From: Pontederia crassipes
Taxonomy: Eukaryota > Streptophyta > Magnoliopsida > Commelinales > Pontederiaceae
Direction: 5' to 3'
DNA: 64,000 bases
Assembly: GCA_030549335.1 (NCBI GenBank)
Contig: CM060194.1
Location: 32,880,171-32,944,170, forward strand
Below, in pieces: positions 49,452 to 63,379 of the stretch. The notes beneath the pieces were generated by a model, which saw nothing but the letters and a program-made list of their open reading frames with translations, did no database searches and was not told the DNA's origin. A program made the position numbers and the translations under genes. Every line of letters starts with the position of its first letter. Within the stretch, counting starts at the first letter, position 1.

Positions 49452-50079
49452 TGCAAAAAAATCATTAGTAAGATTAAGTTTAAATGTACTTAGTTCAAAA
49501 TTTGTTGTGTGTCACTCCAAAACTCAATATCTAGAACGTTTTATTGACTCTCAATTGTAAATCTAACTACATGCAGATGGTGCTTTAAGCGAAAATTTGT
49601 ATATACTCAAAGAATCAAACTTAATAGAGTGAATTACCTTGAAACTAATTGTTTTGTAGCTAGAAGAAAGCAAAGTTTCCTATGATCTAAATTGATTAGA
49701 ATTCTCGCAAATTCAATTTCAAGTTTTGAGTTAATAGTTATTTATCCAAACTTGGTGCTTCGGATATTCATTCTCTTGTTGTCATTTTTTCTATTATTAA
49801 TTGAGTCAACCAATTTTCTTTACGAAGGAATGTTACACTTTGGAAATTAATTTTGTAAACTAAATTGATATAGTAAATTATGAAGAAAATTATCAATAAC
49901 CAACCATTAAATGGTTAAAGGACTGAATTGATCGATCTGGTAATAATACAAATGAATATCATTATAAGTATTACATTTCAATTTTAAGAATCCCAATTCA
50001 AATTGGATTATCAATTATCTAATATGCTTATGAGAATAAGGTTCATTATGTAGTAAGGTTCATTCCTTCTAACTAGTCG
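49452..50079. other. Intergenic DNA, nothing recognised
   Basis: AT-rich spacer between the CACTA element and a solo LTR. Confidence 0.45.
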
Positions 50080-50143
50080 TGTAACATCCGAGATTTTTAA
50101 TTAAGAGTAATTTGGTTTTGGGGTCAAACGTTGATGGTCTCCC

Positions 50144-50153
50144 CTATATAAAG
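50144..50153 (+). promoter_or_regulatory. TATA box of the solo LTR
   Basis: CTATATAAAG lies 64 bases inside the putative LTR start, in a GGTCTCCCCTATATAAAG context typical of Ty3 LTR promoters. Confidence 0.6.
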
Positions 50154-51340
50154 ACCTAGTGTTCCTTGTTAACATCTTTTCTCCATCTGAATTCTCGATG
50201 GCTGAGACTTGAGGAAGAAGAACCTTAGGAACAAGGAGAAAGGAGATGAAGGAAGAGGAGAAAGTTCCAAGATTAAAGTATGTAAAAGGGATCCAAAATT
50301 CTTTCTCCCATATGTTTTGATTGGATTGAAAGCAATAGGTTACCTTGCTTCTATTAAGGATTTGATTGGGGGTTGTATAATTGTTTATTAGATCTAAAAA
50401 AGGCTATATGAAATTAATGTTTAGATCTACATGCTAGGAATTCATAATTTATTATTGTGTTCTCGGATGTATTGGGAGGAAATGAAACCATGTGTGTGTG
50501 TGAGAGAGGGTTGGAAATTATATGATTTCATATGTTTTCTGAATGCATGAATGCATCATGATTTAATGCTTTACAGCGTTTTATAGTGAAATTTTAGGTT
50601 GCGTCATGTCGAACCCTGGAATGGTCGTGACTGAGCAACCGAATATCATCGAAGAAAATAGGCACCATAACGCCCCTTGTCATGACTGTTACAAGGCAGG
50701 CACGGTCGTGACCATTTTTGTCACAGTCATGAGCTATAGGCCTGTAAGAACGAGTCCAAAATTGAACTCGCTTAAGGTCGTTTCACATGGAAGCACGACC
50801 GTGATGATGGTCTGGCACGTCTGTGACAACACTTAGATGAAAAAGACTATTACGTGGCCACGATCACTAGCGTGACCACCCTATCATGGCTGTTATTACA
50901 ATGACCCATATGATATTTTAAAGCTTATTTTAAGTGTATATATATGTTGTATTGATGATTGTGGATTATATATGAACCTAGATATGTGAGATGTATGCAC
51001 AATCATAACTAGGTTAAAATATGAAGATTGAGAGGCATAATATTATTTGATAATTATAAACATAATGAATCCAATTGAAAAATACTGTTACTTGTCACCC
51101 ATCAACTTACTATCAGGAAATAATTGTGCCATGCACTTTTCATGTTAGTATTTCCTTCGGGAAATAAATGACCATGCACCTTGGTATAAGTGTTTTCTTA
51201 AGGAATAATCATACCCTACCGATAATTGTATGTATATTCATAGTCACCTTCGACTAATGGGACATTTACCTCCGAGGCCTAGCTAGCCTACTTGAGTACT
51301 AATATGACTAAATGTATGTACTATACTTTCGTATGACAAT

Positions 51341-51497
51341 GAATATCTTTTTCATGCTACTGAAATTAATGCATGATGATATTATGATATGAATGATTGA
51401 CATATAGATCATACTGAATGAATATCTTTTTCATGCTACTGAAATTAATGCATGATGATATTATGATATGAATGATTGACATATAGATCATACTGAT
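51341..51497. repeat. 79-bp tandem duplication
   Basis: The unit starting GAATATCTTTTTCATGCTAC occurs at 51341 and 51420 with no evident difference. It lies within the probable solo LTR and must be recent compared with the LTR. Confidence 0.9.
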
Positions 51498-51933
51498 AGG
51501 TATATGACAATCGTGCATGTTTCTTTCTTAGCTATGAAACTGCCTACACAAGTCATGCAATATCATGTTTTAGATGTCTTGCATAACATGACATACTCTA
51601 ACTAAGAAATCATGCACTTAGAATCCGTGCAAGTAACTAACATGTTAGGATGGATAATGATTCATCTCATAAAAGCGAAGTTGCACATGACATAAGAATG
51701 AATTTTATATGTCCTAATTTAGGGATGTTTATGAATAATGGATTTCTATATGACATTAATGTTCAATTTTTATTAATGTTTTCATTAAATTATATATGAT
51801 TTTATATTTTTTAATGTTTAATAGTTTTTGCTGCATTATTATTATGTTATAATTATGTGATGGTGAACGGATTAATACTATCGAATTTCTTTAATTACTC
51901 TCAATTTTTAGGATGAATTTTCGAGGTGTTATA

Positions 51934-52388
51934 AGTGCCAGTAATATAAACCCATGTTAATTTACTTTCTTTGCGTGAGAAGATAATAAGGAGATTTTAA
52001 ATTTAATTATAAGTAAAAAAAGGTAAGTGGCGAAAGAATTAGCTTACATTTTATAAAGAGATGTCAATTAGTTTGATCATAAATAATTAATTATTATTAC
52101 TTTTATTAGTTTTATTTAAATGCTTATTTTTTAAAAAATAAATTATTTATTGATATCTAAATTTATCTGTTATTTTTTGTATGGACGGGGATCCTAAATC
52201 CATGCTAATTTACTTGATGGCGCCACATTGGACTTAGAATCATATAATTACATATCAGGGATGCATAAAGATGCGTCCAACTTGTCATAGGTTAAATTAC
52301 AGTAATGATTGCTTATGGGGTCAACTATTCTTTGCCCTTTGGAGAGCCCGCTATTGCCACCGCTTCTTTTTTATTTATTATTATATAC

Positions 52389-52390
<2 letters not shown>
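51934..52390. other. Upstream region of the peroxidase gene
   Basis: AT-rich sequence with no element ends recognised. It borders the CT microsatellite that begins the proximal promoter. Confidence 0.4.

Positions 52391-52419
<29 letters not shown>
52391..52419 (+). repeat. CT microsatellite in the peroxidase promoter
   Basis: Fourteen TC/CT units lie about 20 bases before the TATA box. Such pyrimidine tracts are common in plant core promoters, so it may take part in transcription as well as being a variable repeat. Confidence 0.85.
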
Positions 52420-52424
<5 letters not shown>

Positions 52425-52441
52425 AAGCTCTTTCATTGCTC

Positions 52442-52450
52442 CTATATATA
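52442..52450 (+). promoter_or_regulatory. TATA box of the peroxidase gene
   Basis: CTATATATA lies 102 bases before the start codon and just after the CT tract. The leader would be about 70 bases. An ATG at 52453 is probably upstream of the transcript start. Confidence 0.7.
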
Positions 52451-52551
52451 CCATGGCACACACAAGCTTCTGAGACCATGCACTTACAAACCACAGGAAA
52501 CAGATAGCTTGAGCATTTTGGTCTGTCTGCTGTACCCAGCATAATTCCAAG

Positions 52552-53754
<1,203 letters not shown>

Positions 53755-54060
53755 AAGGAAACCAAACATTACAAGATATCATATTACGGGTCCACACGTA
53801 TGTACGTACGCTCACTGAGTCACTGGGTACATGAGGGGGAAAGCTACCGACTACAGCAAAGTGGAGTGACCTCTCTGTTGCCTTCCCTCTACACATCTTG
53901 TTATATTGGATTTATTTTATCCGTTGCTACTTGCAATAAGATGCCGCAGCATCTTGTTTTATTATTCTTTCTTTTCTTTTCTTTTTTCATTTCCTTCTTT
54001 CCTCTTCTTTGTGTTCAATAAGCTGTCAAAGCATCTGAAGAATAATAAATTTTTAATTTT
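53755..54060 (+). other. 3' untranslated region of the peroxidase gene
   Basis: Likely poly(A) signals are AATAAG at 54016 and AATAATAAA at 54041. A pyrimidine-rich stretch precedes them (53963-54010). Confidence 0.5.
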
Positions 54061-56499
54061 TCCATAAATCAAATTCCATGCCCCCACTCCAATCCAAAAG
54101 TTCTAATGAGAATTTGCTTTTTATTTTTTTGCATTTTCTTATCTTTTGATTTCAATCATAGAGACATCTCTTTGCACTGCCCTTATATGCACGAAGCTAA
54201 ACATGTGGCGCCGACTAGTTATATATATAATTATTTAGTTTTGCTTTATGTGAGGCTTTTGGATTACAACTAACTCAATTCAAAAGAACAAATCTTTGCT
54301 GATAAAGATATGTTTAAAGATTCCATTTTGAGACTCAAAGCACCTCATACATGTAATAAACATATATTATTGCTTATTAAGAAGCTTCTAATGGTCAAAT
54401 CCTCTTCCATGCATGGACAGAAAAAAAACAGCTGTTATAGGATCACGTATAGATATGCCAAAACCTGTCATTGTAGGCGGTGGCATATGAGCTACTGGTC
54501 ACATGAACTTACTCATCAATTAATCCAACTCCAAACCACACAGACACACATAGATTTGGACCTGTCCAGAGCTAATGCAAAATTTCTTTTATACCCTAAT
54601 TAAGAATGATGCATGCATGTGGTTTCCAAACATGTGATCTGTCTCTCTTGAAGTTTATTAGAGATCTGTTCATCGACTGACTTCCACTAAGGCACCAACT
54701 TTGAATAGATTCTCCACAGGTACAATAGAACTTAACACTCCTAACATTTTTTTTCTTCTGAATAGAATAATAATAAAAACATTACTCACACACAAGCCAT
54801 GCAGCATGCGGTTAAGATATATGCTTGGGTGCTATGCAAGATTCAACCATTATGCACCTTTTCTATCTAAATATATCCCTATTTCCAACAACCATCTTAA
54901 CTCTCAACAATTGCAGAAGTCTCAGCCATAGCCTCCTAATACTTTACGGCTAAAAATATAGTGATTAACCTTTTGCGACAATGATTCATCTCTTTATTCA
55001 AGTGCTTACCTTTGTTCTTCATTCTGAGTGGCGAGATATATCTGAAATTTTTATCTATTCATCATGATGGTTATTCATTCTGAAAATTTTACCTTTGTTC
55101 TTCCGTATTTTAGACAGTAATAAGTATATTTGTGAAACAAATTAAAAGGAAAAAAGGCATAAATAATAAATATATGTTTAGCTAATGAGCTTGGTGCAAG
55201 ACAGATGGACATGTTATATATCTAGCTGTTTCTTAACACATTATGCATGCAAATACGATGGATTGCCCTCAAAACCCGGCACCTGCTTTCTTTGAAGTCT
55301 CTGTTGCTATGACAGGAACCTAATCACGCATGCATGCGCAGACGCCAAGCAAGCTCTAGCTAGACTTTTAATGGCAAGCAGTGTCCCAATTGGATCAGCT
55401 CGATTGTTAATTGAAAGAAGTGACAATGACCATATCTGTTTCTGCAGCTGGAAAGACATTAAAAAAAAGAATAATAATAAGAAGAAAGAAGCTAAGGTTA
55501 GATTCATAGTTCAGAAGACCACTCCAATTAATTCTCCTCATGCGTTGCAAGCTGCATATGGGATTTAATTATCTGACACACTTCACTCTTTCTTCTGATT
55601 CTTGTGTAACTACCAATTTATGCAAAGTTAATTTTCCACGCAACTCTTTTTTCGGCGTGACTGATGCAGGAATTATCGATTATTGTAATTCAAGCAACAT
55701 GATGAAGGCAAGGAAAATTAAATCGCCCTTAATTTATCTTTTTGTCAGTACAGCAGGGCTAATTGATAATTGAGGCGCTTCTATGAAGGTTATGTCTAGC
55801 AACTCCTCTGCACGTTTCATGTTCTAGCAATTCCTCTGCATCCCCAATCCCCATGCAGAACTGAATGTGTATATATATGTATCTCAACCTTCTGAATACT
55901 GTTCTGAAGCATTTAGTCCTTTCTGGACAGCAAACCCTGTAGGCAATAGCAGTGGTTGGTAGTGCAGGACAAGGATTGGACTCCTTGAGTTGTTATTCCA
56001 TATCTTATTTTGGAAATATCATCCTGGACCTTTTGAGATAAGATATTTTATCGTTGGATCCTGTTTTACGAAGGCATGCTACAAGAAGGGCTAATTCCAT
56101 ACATAGATACTATTCCAGAGGCTAATTGTTTGGAAGGACAAGGAAAGCTCTTTGCTCATCTTAACCAAACTCTGTTATACGGTCAAGCTTAAAAAATTCT
56201 ATTCCAGGCAGAGTATAAAGCTGAAATTTGATGCTGCCATCAATGTAACTTAATTGAATATTAGTTGTTATTCATCCACAAATAAATCGATAGTGAGAAC
56301 CATTCTTGACAAAAGTCCAAAGCAGGGAGGCCATATGGTTAACTAGGGAAGAGCAAAATCGTCCTGTTCGGACCCTCTTTTATCCAAGTCTCAAAAAATT
56401 TGACTCGGTCCCATAGTGCTGTTCATTTCTGATTGACCAAAATTTAAATCGGAACCAACGGATTGTTCAGATTTAATTCAATTTTTATACAAATTCATT
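54061..56499. other. Intergenic DNA, nothing recognised
   Basis: I see no ORF with family features, no RNA gene and no transposon ends. The short open frames (for example 54310-54603 and 55540-55773) have no recognisable content. Confidence 0.45.
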
Positions 56500-58263
56500 T
56501 AAACTATTTTTTTAAAGAAAGAAGTTATCTATTATTGTGAAGTTTGATGAAGTCCAAGTACAACGTATCCCAAAAATGCCGCCCGATCAAAATTCACTAA
56601 AACATCGACACGGCGATTTGATTATATGAAACAATGATTACAAAAAAAAAAGTTTCAAGAGCAGCTATGAGAAAGCGGATGTGATTAATAATGTTCCATA
56701 GGTTTGCACCAAAGTTGAAGAGTCTAACTCCAAGATGACCTTCTTGTACCCTCTTTGCACACAAGTTTTAATGTCTCCTTATGTGCCCCATGCTTCAACT
56801 TCCATATGAAGGCACGAGTGGATTTATAAAAGATATAAAGCATAAAGGTTGTGAAATATCTCTCAGAAGCGAATTATTGGAGTTTTTTCAAGAACTCTTA
56901 ATATGAACACACTTGTACCTTGGGATAAAAAAATGAATCTCGAGAGACGGAACTCTTGGCCACAACACAAGTACCTCTCAACGAACTTTCACGAAAGCGT
57001 GTTTAGGTCCTCTGTTATGGATCCCCTTTTATAGTGTAGGGAGACTTGAGCGAGAAGTTAGGCAGAACGCATCACGCGCGTCTCTCGTGCATGATGACGT
57101 GTCCGCGCAGTCTGCGATTCTCGCGGCTCGTAGGATCAGCGCGGTCCGCGCATGGTCAGCGTAACCTGCACGCTCCGTGCACGGTCAACGTACGTGGGAC
57201 GTGCGCTTGCGCGTGTCTCGCCCATGTGGGCCGCACATGCTTACAATCTCTCACTTGCCTCTCACTTGTCCGCATTGGATATTGCACTTTCATTCGTCCC
57301 TAATCAATAAATGTGTCGTGAGACTCACGAGTACAAGCACGCTTTTTTATAGAAGCTAGAAAAATATCTGTTAAGATTCAATTGCTCAACTATCTTTAGA
57401 ACATACATCATGTCTGTTAGGGATTCATGACAGCTCACACATGAGCAAACAAATGCTCAAATAATGTAACTCGTTATGCCCTAAATCTATTTTATAGCAT
57501 AGCCAAGTCAACGTATATCTTGCTTCGCGGTAACTATCTTCCACATACATTATATTTTCAACATAAGAAAAATAGTTGGTCAATCATACGTGAAAGTTTA
57601 ATGCGGTTCATAATTATTCTTTCTCTCGCCCTCATATCTTTTAGTAGTGAACCAGTTGTTGTCCTAAACGTGGCTTGATAAGCTACTTTACTTTTCACCT
57701 TTGAGTACCCCACTAAAGTAGCAAGCACTAATTCCTTTCCGTAAGACATAGTCTAAAGACACGCACAGATAAAACATTTGTCAGAGACTCACACCATTGA
57801 ACTAATCAATTCATCATGTCTCTAGGTCGACTTTGCATACTTGATACTAAACACAAGTACTACGGTGGAGACTCCCACTGAGAGAGCATATGTCTAGCTC
57901 TGTTTAAATTATACATCGCACAAACTTAAGTCCAGTCGCTACTTTTTAGCGCCTGACCCGAGTTTTTAAGTTGTTCGTTCTCCAATAGCGTTAACTTTGA
58001 ATATCGTATCTGACCTCTCTCTTAATCAGGTGACATTGAGTTACTAAAACTCGTATTTTAACATATTTTAATAATCACATCATGATTCACATAGTTCATT
58101 CCGCTCGTTATCTTCATGAGTGCCAAAAATATTTGTTCGTGTGAGTGAACAAATCTAGACCTTATCGACATACTTTTCACATGCATAACAAGACTTTACA
58201 ACAATGAATTTATCAAGAAAAATAATATTTTATTCATTGTAAATTTTGAGTACATCGTTACAT
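56500..58263 (-). repeat. Probable 3' non-coding part and LTR of the second copia element
   Basis: It lies directly after the RNase H stop of the second copia element. A minus-strand TATA box (TATAAAAG, 57026-57033) sits in an LTR-like context. On the minus strand CAGTGGGAGTCTCC near 57880 could be part of a polypurine tract. GC-rich palindromic words (GCGCGGTCCGCGC and similar) cluster at 57060-57250. I found no second copy in the window, so the LTR borders stay undefined. Confidence 0.45.
57026..57033 (-). promoter_or_regulatory. Putative LTR TATA box of the second copia element
   Basis: The minus strand reads CTATAAAAGGGG, in the right orientation for the adjoining copia coding region. 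Confidence 0.45.
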
Positions 58264-61200
58264 TTATAATCTACGCAGCCCTAAGGCATTTACATGTCTC
58301 AAGAATGTCTCTCTCGGCAATAGTTTGGTGAACGGATCAACAATCATTTTGTGTATTGATATGTACTTAACTGAGATCTACTTTTTACTTCTTGATTTCA
58401 TACAAATTTGTACTTCGTGTCGATATGCTTTCCTTTGCAATAGTATTTCTCCTCCTTCACATAAGTATGGTTGCTTGATTATCACAATAAAAGATCATCT
58501 TCTTCATTGCATTCTAAAAAATTCTCAGGTTTTGAAGCAATCTTTTAAGCCATAAGACCTCTTGTATTGCCACTGAACAAGCTATGAATTTAGCCTCCAT
58601 AGTTTATAGTGCCACATAATTTTATTTCTTGCTATTCCAAGTAATAGCACCATTGCTGAGCAAGAAAGTGTATCCAGAGGTGAATTTTCATTCATCAACG
58701 TCACCAGCCCAATCGGTATTGATGAATCCAACAATCGCCTCCATGATACTATAGTACCCTTGAGGTAACTCATAATTCTTTTCACTGTCTTCTAGTGTTG
58801 ACATCCTAGATTAGCCTGATATCAACTAAATAGACCCACAGCAAAACACATGTCCGACCGAGTACATATTATAGCATACATCAGGCTGTTGACCACATTC
58901 GCATAGAGAACATTGGACATTTCCTTTTATTCCTCTAGAGTTCTAGGACATATATCCAAACTTAAAACCTCACCTTTCATAATAGGAGTGTCAATGAGCT
59001 TGCAGCCATCTATACGAAATTGTTCCAAAACTTTCTTTATATATGATTCCTGTGACAAAGCAAGGAGTCGTTTAGAATGGTCACGTTGAATTTTCACACC
59101 TAGTATGTAGGTTGCTTTACATATGTTCATCTCAAACATGGAGGACAACCATTGCTTAATGGTAATGACAAAATCTCTATCATTTCCAGCTATTAGAATG
59201 TCGTTTACATATAACGTCAGGACAACAAAATTATTCTCGAACTTATGACATACACACAGTGGTCTTCATCAATCATGTTAAAATCGTACGAAACGATTGA
59301 CTGATGAAATTTAAGATATCTAGATTATTGTTTGAGTCCATAAATGAACTGACGCAGTGTATAAACTTTGTCCTCCTCTTCTTTTACAACGAAGCATTTA
59401 AGTTGCTCCATGTACTCATTAAGTTCTTCATTGAGTAATGTGATTTTTACATTCATTTGATGTAATTCTAAGTTCATATGTGCGACTACAGCTAATATTA
59501 GGCGAATCGAAGCAAACCTTACAACAGGTGCAAAAGCTTTTTCATAGTCAACACCCGTTGTTTGAGTGAAACCTTTCACCACTAGGCGTACTTTATATCT
59601 TTCAATTGATCCATCCATGCTACGTTTAATTTTGAGAACCCATTTGTTGTCAATTGCCATACGACCTGATGGGAGATCAACCAAATCCCAAACTTGATTT
59701 TTTTCTACAAGGACTATAACTCTTCCTCCATTGCCTTAATCAATTCTTCCTTAGCAAGGGGTGATATAACCTCTTTAAAATATTTGGGCTCAAGTTCATC
59801 TTCTAAACTTATTATATGGGCTTTATGTGACCTGTGTTCATGCAGCCCTTCGATTTTAAATCATCGGCATGGAACACATTTTCTAGTAGTCCGTCGAAGA
59901 AAACTTTCAGATTGGTCACTTGACGATAACAAATCTCTCCCACTCGAATCAAGCTGTGTGACGGAGAAGACAAACTCTTCAACGGGTTGATCCGCTTGTG
60001 CCGTCAACTCGGGATCTTTCTCTTCATCTAAGAGAAGTCTCTTATCTATCTCACCTTGCTTAGGAAATTCATTCTCTATAAATGTCACATCCCTACTTTT
60101 GATTTCCGTTACCGTACCATTTTCTCTTTCACCTATGAATACATAGTCTTTGGAGATGTCACAATATCTTATAAAGATATATTTCTGTCCTCTTGGACCC
60201 AACTTCTCATACTTGTGGGAGTTGTTTAGAACATAGGTTGTGCAACCCCAAGGGCACAAATAACTAAGGTTTTTGCTTTTGACCTGTCCAAAGTTCATAA
60301 TGAGTGGTAGGAATGGATTTCGATAGTACACGATTTAAAATGTAGACTGTAGTCAATAGTGCATCTCCCCAAAATAAAATCTGAAGATTAACTTGCACCA
60401 GCATTGATCGAACCATATCATATAAGGTACAATTTTGTCTTTCTACAACACCATTTTGTTACGGAGTTCTTGGTACTATTAGTTGTCTAACTATACTCTT
60501 TTCATCACATAACTTTTTGAATAAGTCAGAGAGATATTTGTAGGGTCCCAAAGGACACCAAGAGGAGGGGGTGAATTGGTGTTAAATTAAAAATATCGAT
60601 TTCACAAAAACTGTCGTGAAAGCTTAAAATCGATTCGTTAATCCTTTTAAATCAAAGCAATTTAGATCATAAACATAGTATGAGAGGGAGAAAGAGAGAG
60701 AGAAAGCAAACACAAAATGCACGGGTGGTTGTTGATGATGTTCAGCCACACCTTGACCTGCGTCCCCGCTTTGACTTTTCGACCTCAAGACCGTCGGAGA
60801 TTCCACTAAATTCTTCCTTAATTCCAAATGGGGTAAGGAAGAATGCTTTACATCAATCACATTTTCTCCGCTTCGAGAGGCAGGGCAACCTATCCTCCTA
60901 GGAAGCTAATCTTTTCTCTCGCTCAAAAGGTAAAATTTGAAACATCTTTTACACAGGAGCTCTCTCTATTTTTCTAAACAATTATTTTTCTCTTTTATAA
61001 TGACAAGCTCACAAGAGTGAAAGAGAGAAAGAAGAGAAAAACTAAAATGAAAACTTCAAGGAAAAGATCTTTTTTTTATTTCTTGAAGTTTTGCTTCAAT
61101 GCTTGGATTGATGCATTTGCTTCTGGTTTTGACACTCTTTTTCTAGACTTCAGCATGTGAAAAATTCGTCCAGAATTAATTCCATATTTTGCTCATTCAA

Positions 61201-62490
61201 AACTAGTCATTACTATTCATTTGACCAGAGGACCGGTCGACCGCATTTATGGGTTGGTCGACCGATCTATATGATCGTTGCGTTGATTTGCTCTTTGACC
61301 GTAGCTAGTCGATCGATCGGACTATCAATCGATAATTCGATCGGTATCATCTCGGTGTCGTCCGGAGCAGCTCATGTATTTATCGATCGACCGATATCTT
61401 CAGATTGGTCGACCAGTATTATCTCGACCGACCTTCTTTGCTTCGACCGATAGGTTGATCGACTTGCACTATTTTGAGCATAACATTTTGTACAGTTATG
61501 ATTCATCCAAAATCTAATACGATCATAGTCGATTATTTAATCAAAGTGTAATGCATAAAGTTGTCTTTTTTTTAACTTTTTCGGTATTTTAACTTTAATC
61601 TTTCGAGGTTTGTATCATCAAAATATAATTTTATATGTCATTGAAACTTAAATCCAACAATATTCGCATCCACGGTCAATTCGCAAGGCTTTAATTTTGC
61701 GGTCCACTTGATTTTCTGCCATGTTCATGAATCGTACAAAACAATCCAATGCTTCGGACTTATGAGAAATTAAGTATACAACACCATAACGTGAATAATC
61801 ATCTATAGATGTCATGAAGTAAGAAAAATTGTGTCTTACGTGAACATTCATTGGACCACATATGTTCGAATGGATCAATTATAATGGGTACTCGGGGCAT
61901 TTCTCTTCCCAAATGGTGTTCTTGTTTTCATGTCAGTTAAACATTCCTTACAAGCTAGAAGATCAACTTTTGTGAGAGACTCCAAGAAGCCTTCTCTAGC
62001 AAGTCTATTCGATCTTGACCAATATATCTGAGTTTGGCATGCCAAATATTGGCACTTTCATTACATCAACGGATGATATAAAAGAATAACTATCAGTAAC
62101 AGATGCTATATTTAAAATATAAAAACCATTATTGAAAAAATCATTGCATAGAAGAACATTATCGAGACATATTGTCATTTGTTTCCTCTGAAACTTATTA
62201 CATAACCAAGTTTGTCTAATATTGACACAGAAAATAAATTTCATCTAAAAGTTGGAGCATATAGAACGTCGTGAAGGTAAAGAATTTGGATGTTATGAAA
62301 TTCTAACTTGCACATTCAATGTCTTTAACTTTAACTCTTTTGTTGTTTCCAACATAAATCCATTTGCTCCCCGCACTTATTCGACGAAATTCCACGAAGA
62401 CCCACGATCTCTTGCTACATGTCGGTGGCTCCCGAATCTGTAATCCATGAAAGATGAGTTTCAGCGATTAAGGCACAACTAGAGACATAA
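58264..62490 (-). pseudogene. Second copia pol, interrupted by a solo LTR
   Basis: The protease is marked by WITDSGATDM near 62440. A pre-integrase zone follows, then the integrase core start (SIDDYSRYGVVYL and ALRIDRGCEY, 61878-61665). The solo LTR at 60539-61659 splits it. Integrase resumes as KLCDEKSIVRQLIVPRTP and [11 protein letters not shown]. The reverse transcriptase follows, with NKWVLKIKRSMDGSIERYK and FAPVVRFASIRLILAVVAH. RNase H ends as VDPFTKLLPRETFLRHVNAL at 58264. There are many stops and shifts, so no product is expected. Confidence 0.88.
60539..61659. repeat. Solo LTR inserted in the second copia integrase
   Basis: It begins TGTAGGGTCCCAAAGGACAC and ends ACTTAAATCCAACA, with TG...CA borders. 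ATATT flanks both sides (60534-60538 and 61660-61664). No primer site or coding sequence is inside, as expected after LTR-LTR recombination. The GAGGAGGGGGTGAATTGG string is a motif I associate with plant LTRs. Its family and strand are not certain. A dense GGTCGACC/TCGATCGA array lies at 61215-61465. Confidence 0.85.
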
Positions 62491-63379
62491 GCAAAAGAAT
62501 CGTGGTTAGGACAAATTTTCTTAGGCTCAGTGCAATCACGAGCAAAGTGAACATGTTTATTATAATTGTAGCATTTTTCTTTATTTATGTCTATCTTGTC
62601 ACCACGTTTTTCACATTTTCATCGGTGGCCTTGAGTTTTCTTTTGTCCAACATATTCGTTCTTTTTATTTAGTTGCAACTTATGTGACATTTTTCTTTTG
62701 GATTGGGAATCAGCTCTTTGTCCACCATTGTCAGCAACTAATACTTCAGAGGATTGATTCATGGCTTGAAGGGTCTCATCCTCCATTTTAATGTGGCGAG
62801 CAGCTTGGTCAAAAGTTTTGACACTTTCGTTGTGCACCAAGTTCATGAGTTCCCAACTTCTAGGAAGAGAGTGGATCAGAGCCTGCACCTATTGCTCATC
62901 ATCATAAATTGTTCACTTCCGAAGAATTGTCCTGCACTTTTGAATTCACATATCATGTTAAACATCTTCTGGATATGCTCCCTCATTGTATGCTTTGGTC
63001 GCTTCCGATAAGAGTCAAATTTGATCATGAGCATTCGTCGATTGGTAGTTGTGGTGACCCCATAGTTATTGCGGAGCGTCACAGACATTTCGAATGTTAT
63101 CTTATAGATTTCGAATTCGCAAAAAAGAGAATTGTTCATCGTGCTCAGCAACATAATGTGAGCAATGCGATTCTTTTTAGTCCAAGCCTGATATGCCTCC
63201 GTGTCCCTCTGGCGGTGGGCATTGTTTCCAGGTGCAGATTCATTGACAATATGATTAATGGTATTTAAGACATCTTGTTCTTTTAAAAGATATTGGACCT
63301 TGCGGTGCCAAACATCACAATTATCATCATTGGGCTTTTCATTCTTGTTCAGGTCAGCAATTATTATTTTGGAACCCAT
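62491..63379 (-). pseudogene. Second copia gag, zinc knuckle damaged
   Basis: It starts at the ATG at 63379 with MGSKIIIADLNKNEK, then WHRKVQYLLKEQDVLNTINH and TMREHIQKMFNMICEF. The frame then changes, and ALIHSLPRSWELMNL and a lysine-rich stretch follow. The knuckle reads CYNYNKHVHFARDC: the second cysteine is tyrosine, one G-to-A change from the C-x2-C-x4-H-x4-C pattern. It is homologous to copia gag of the short polyprotein type. Confidence 0.82.

Larger units (their letters stand above)
50080..51933 (+). repeat. Probable solo LTR of a chromovirus (Del/Tekay type)
   Basis: It begins TGTAACATCCGAGATTTTTA, as LTRs of this lineage often do. A TATA box follows at 50144. It ends TTCGAGGTGTTATA, one base from the expected TGTTACA. 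No primer site or coding sequence adjoins it. The flanks AGTCG and AGTGC match poorly, so the boundaries are less certain than those of other elements here. Words such as CACGGTCGTGACC and CACGACCGTG repeat at 50620-50890. Confidence 0.6.
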
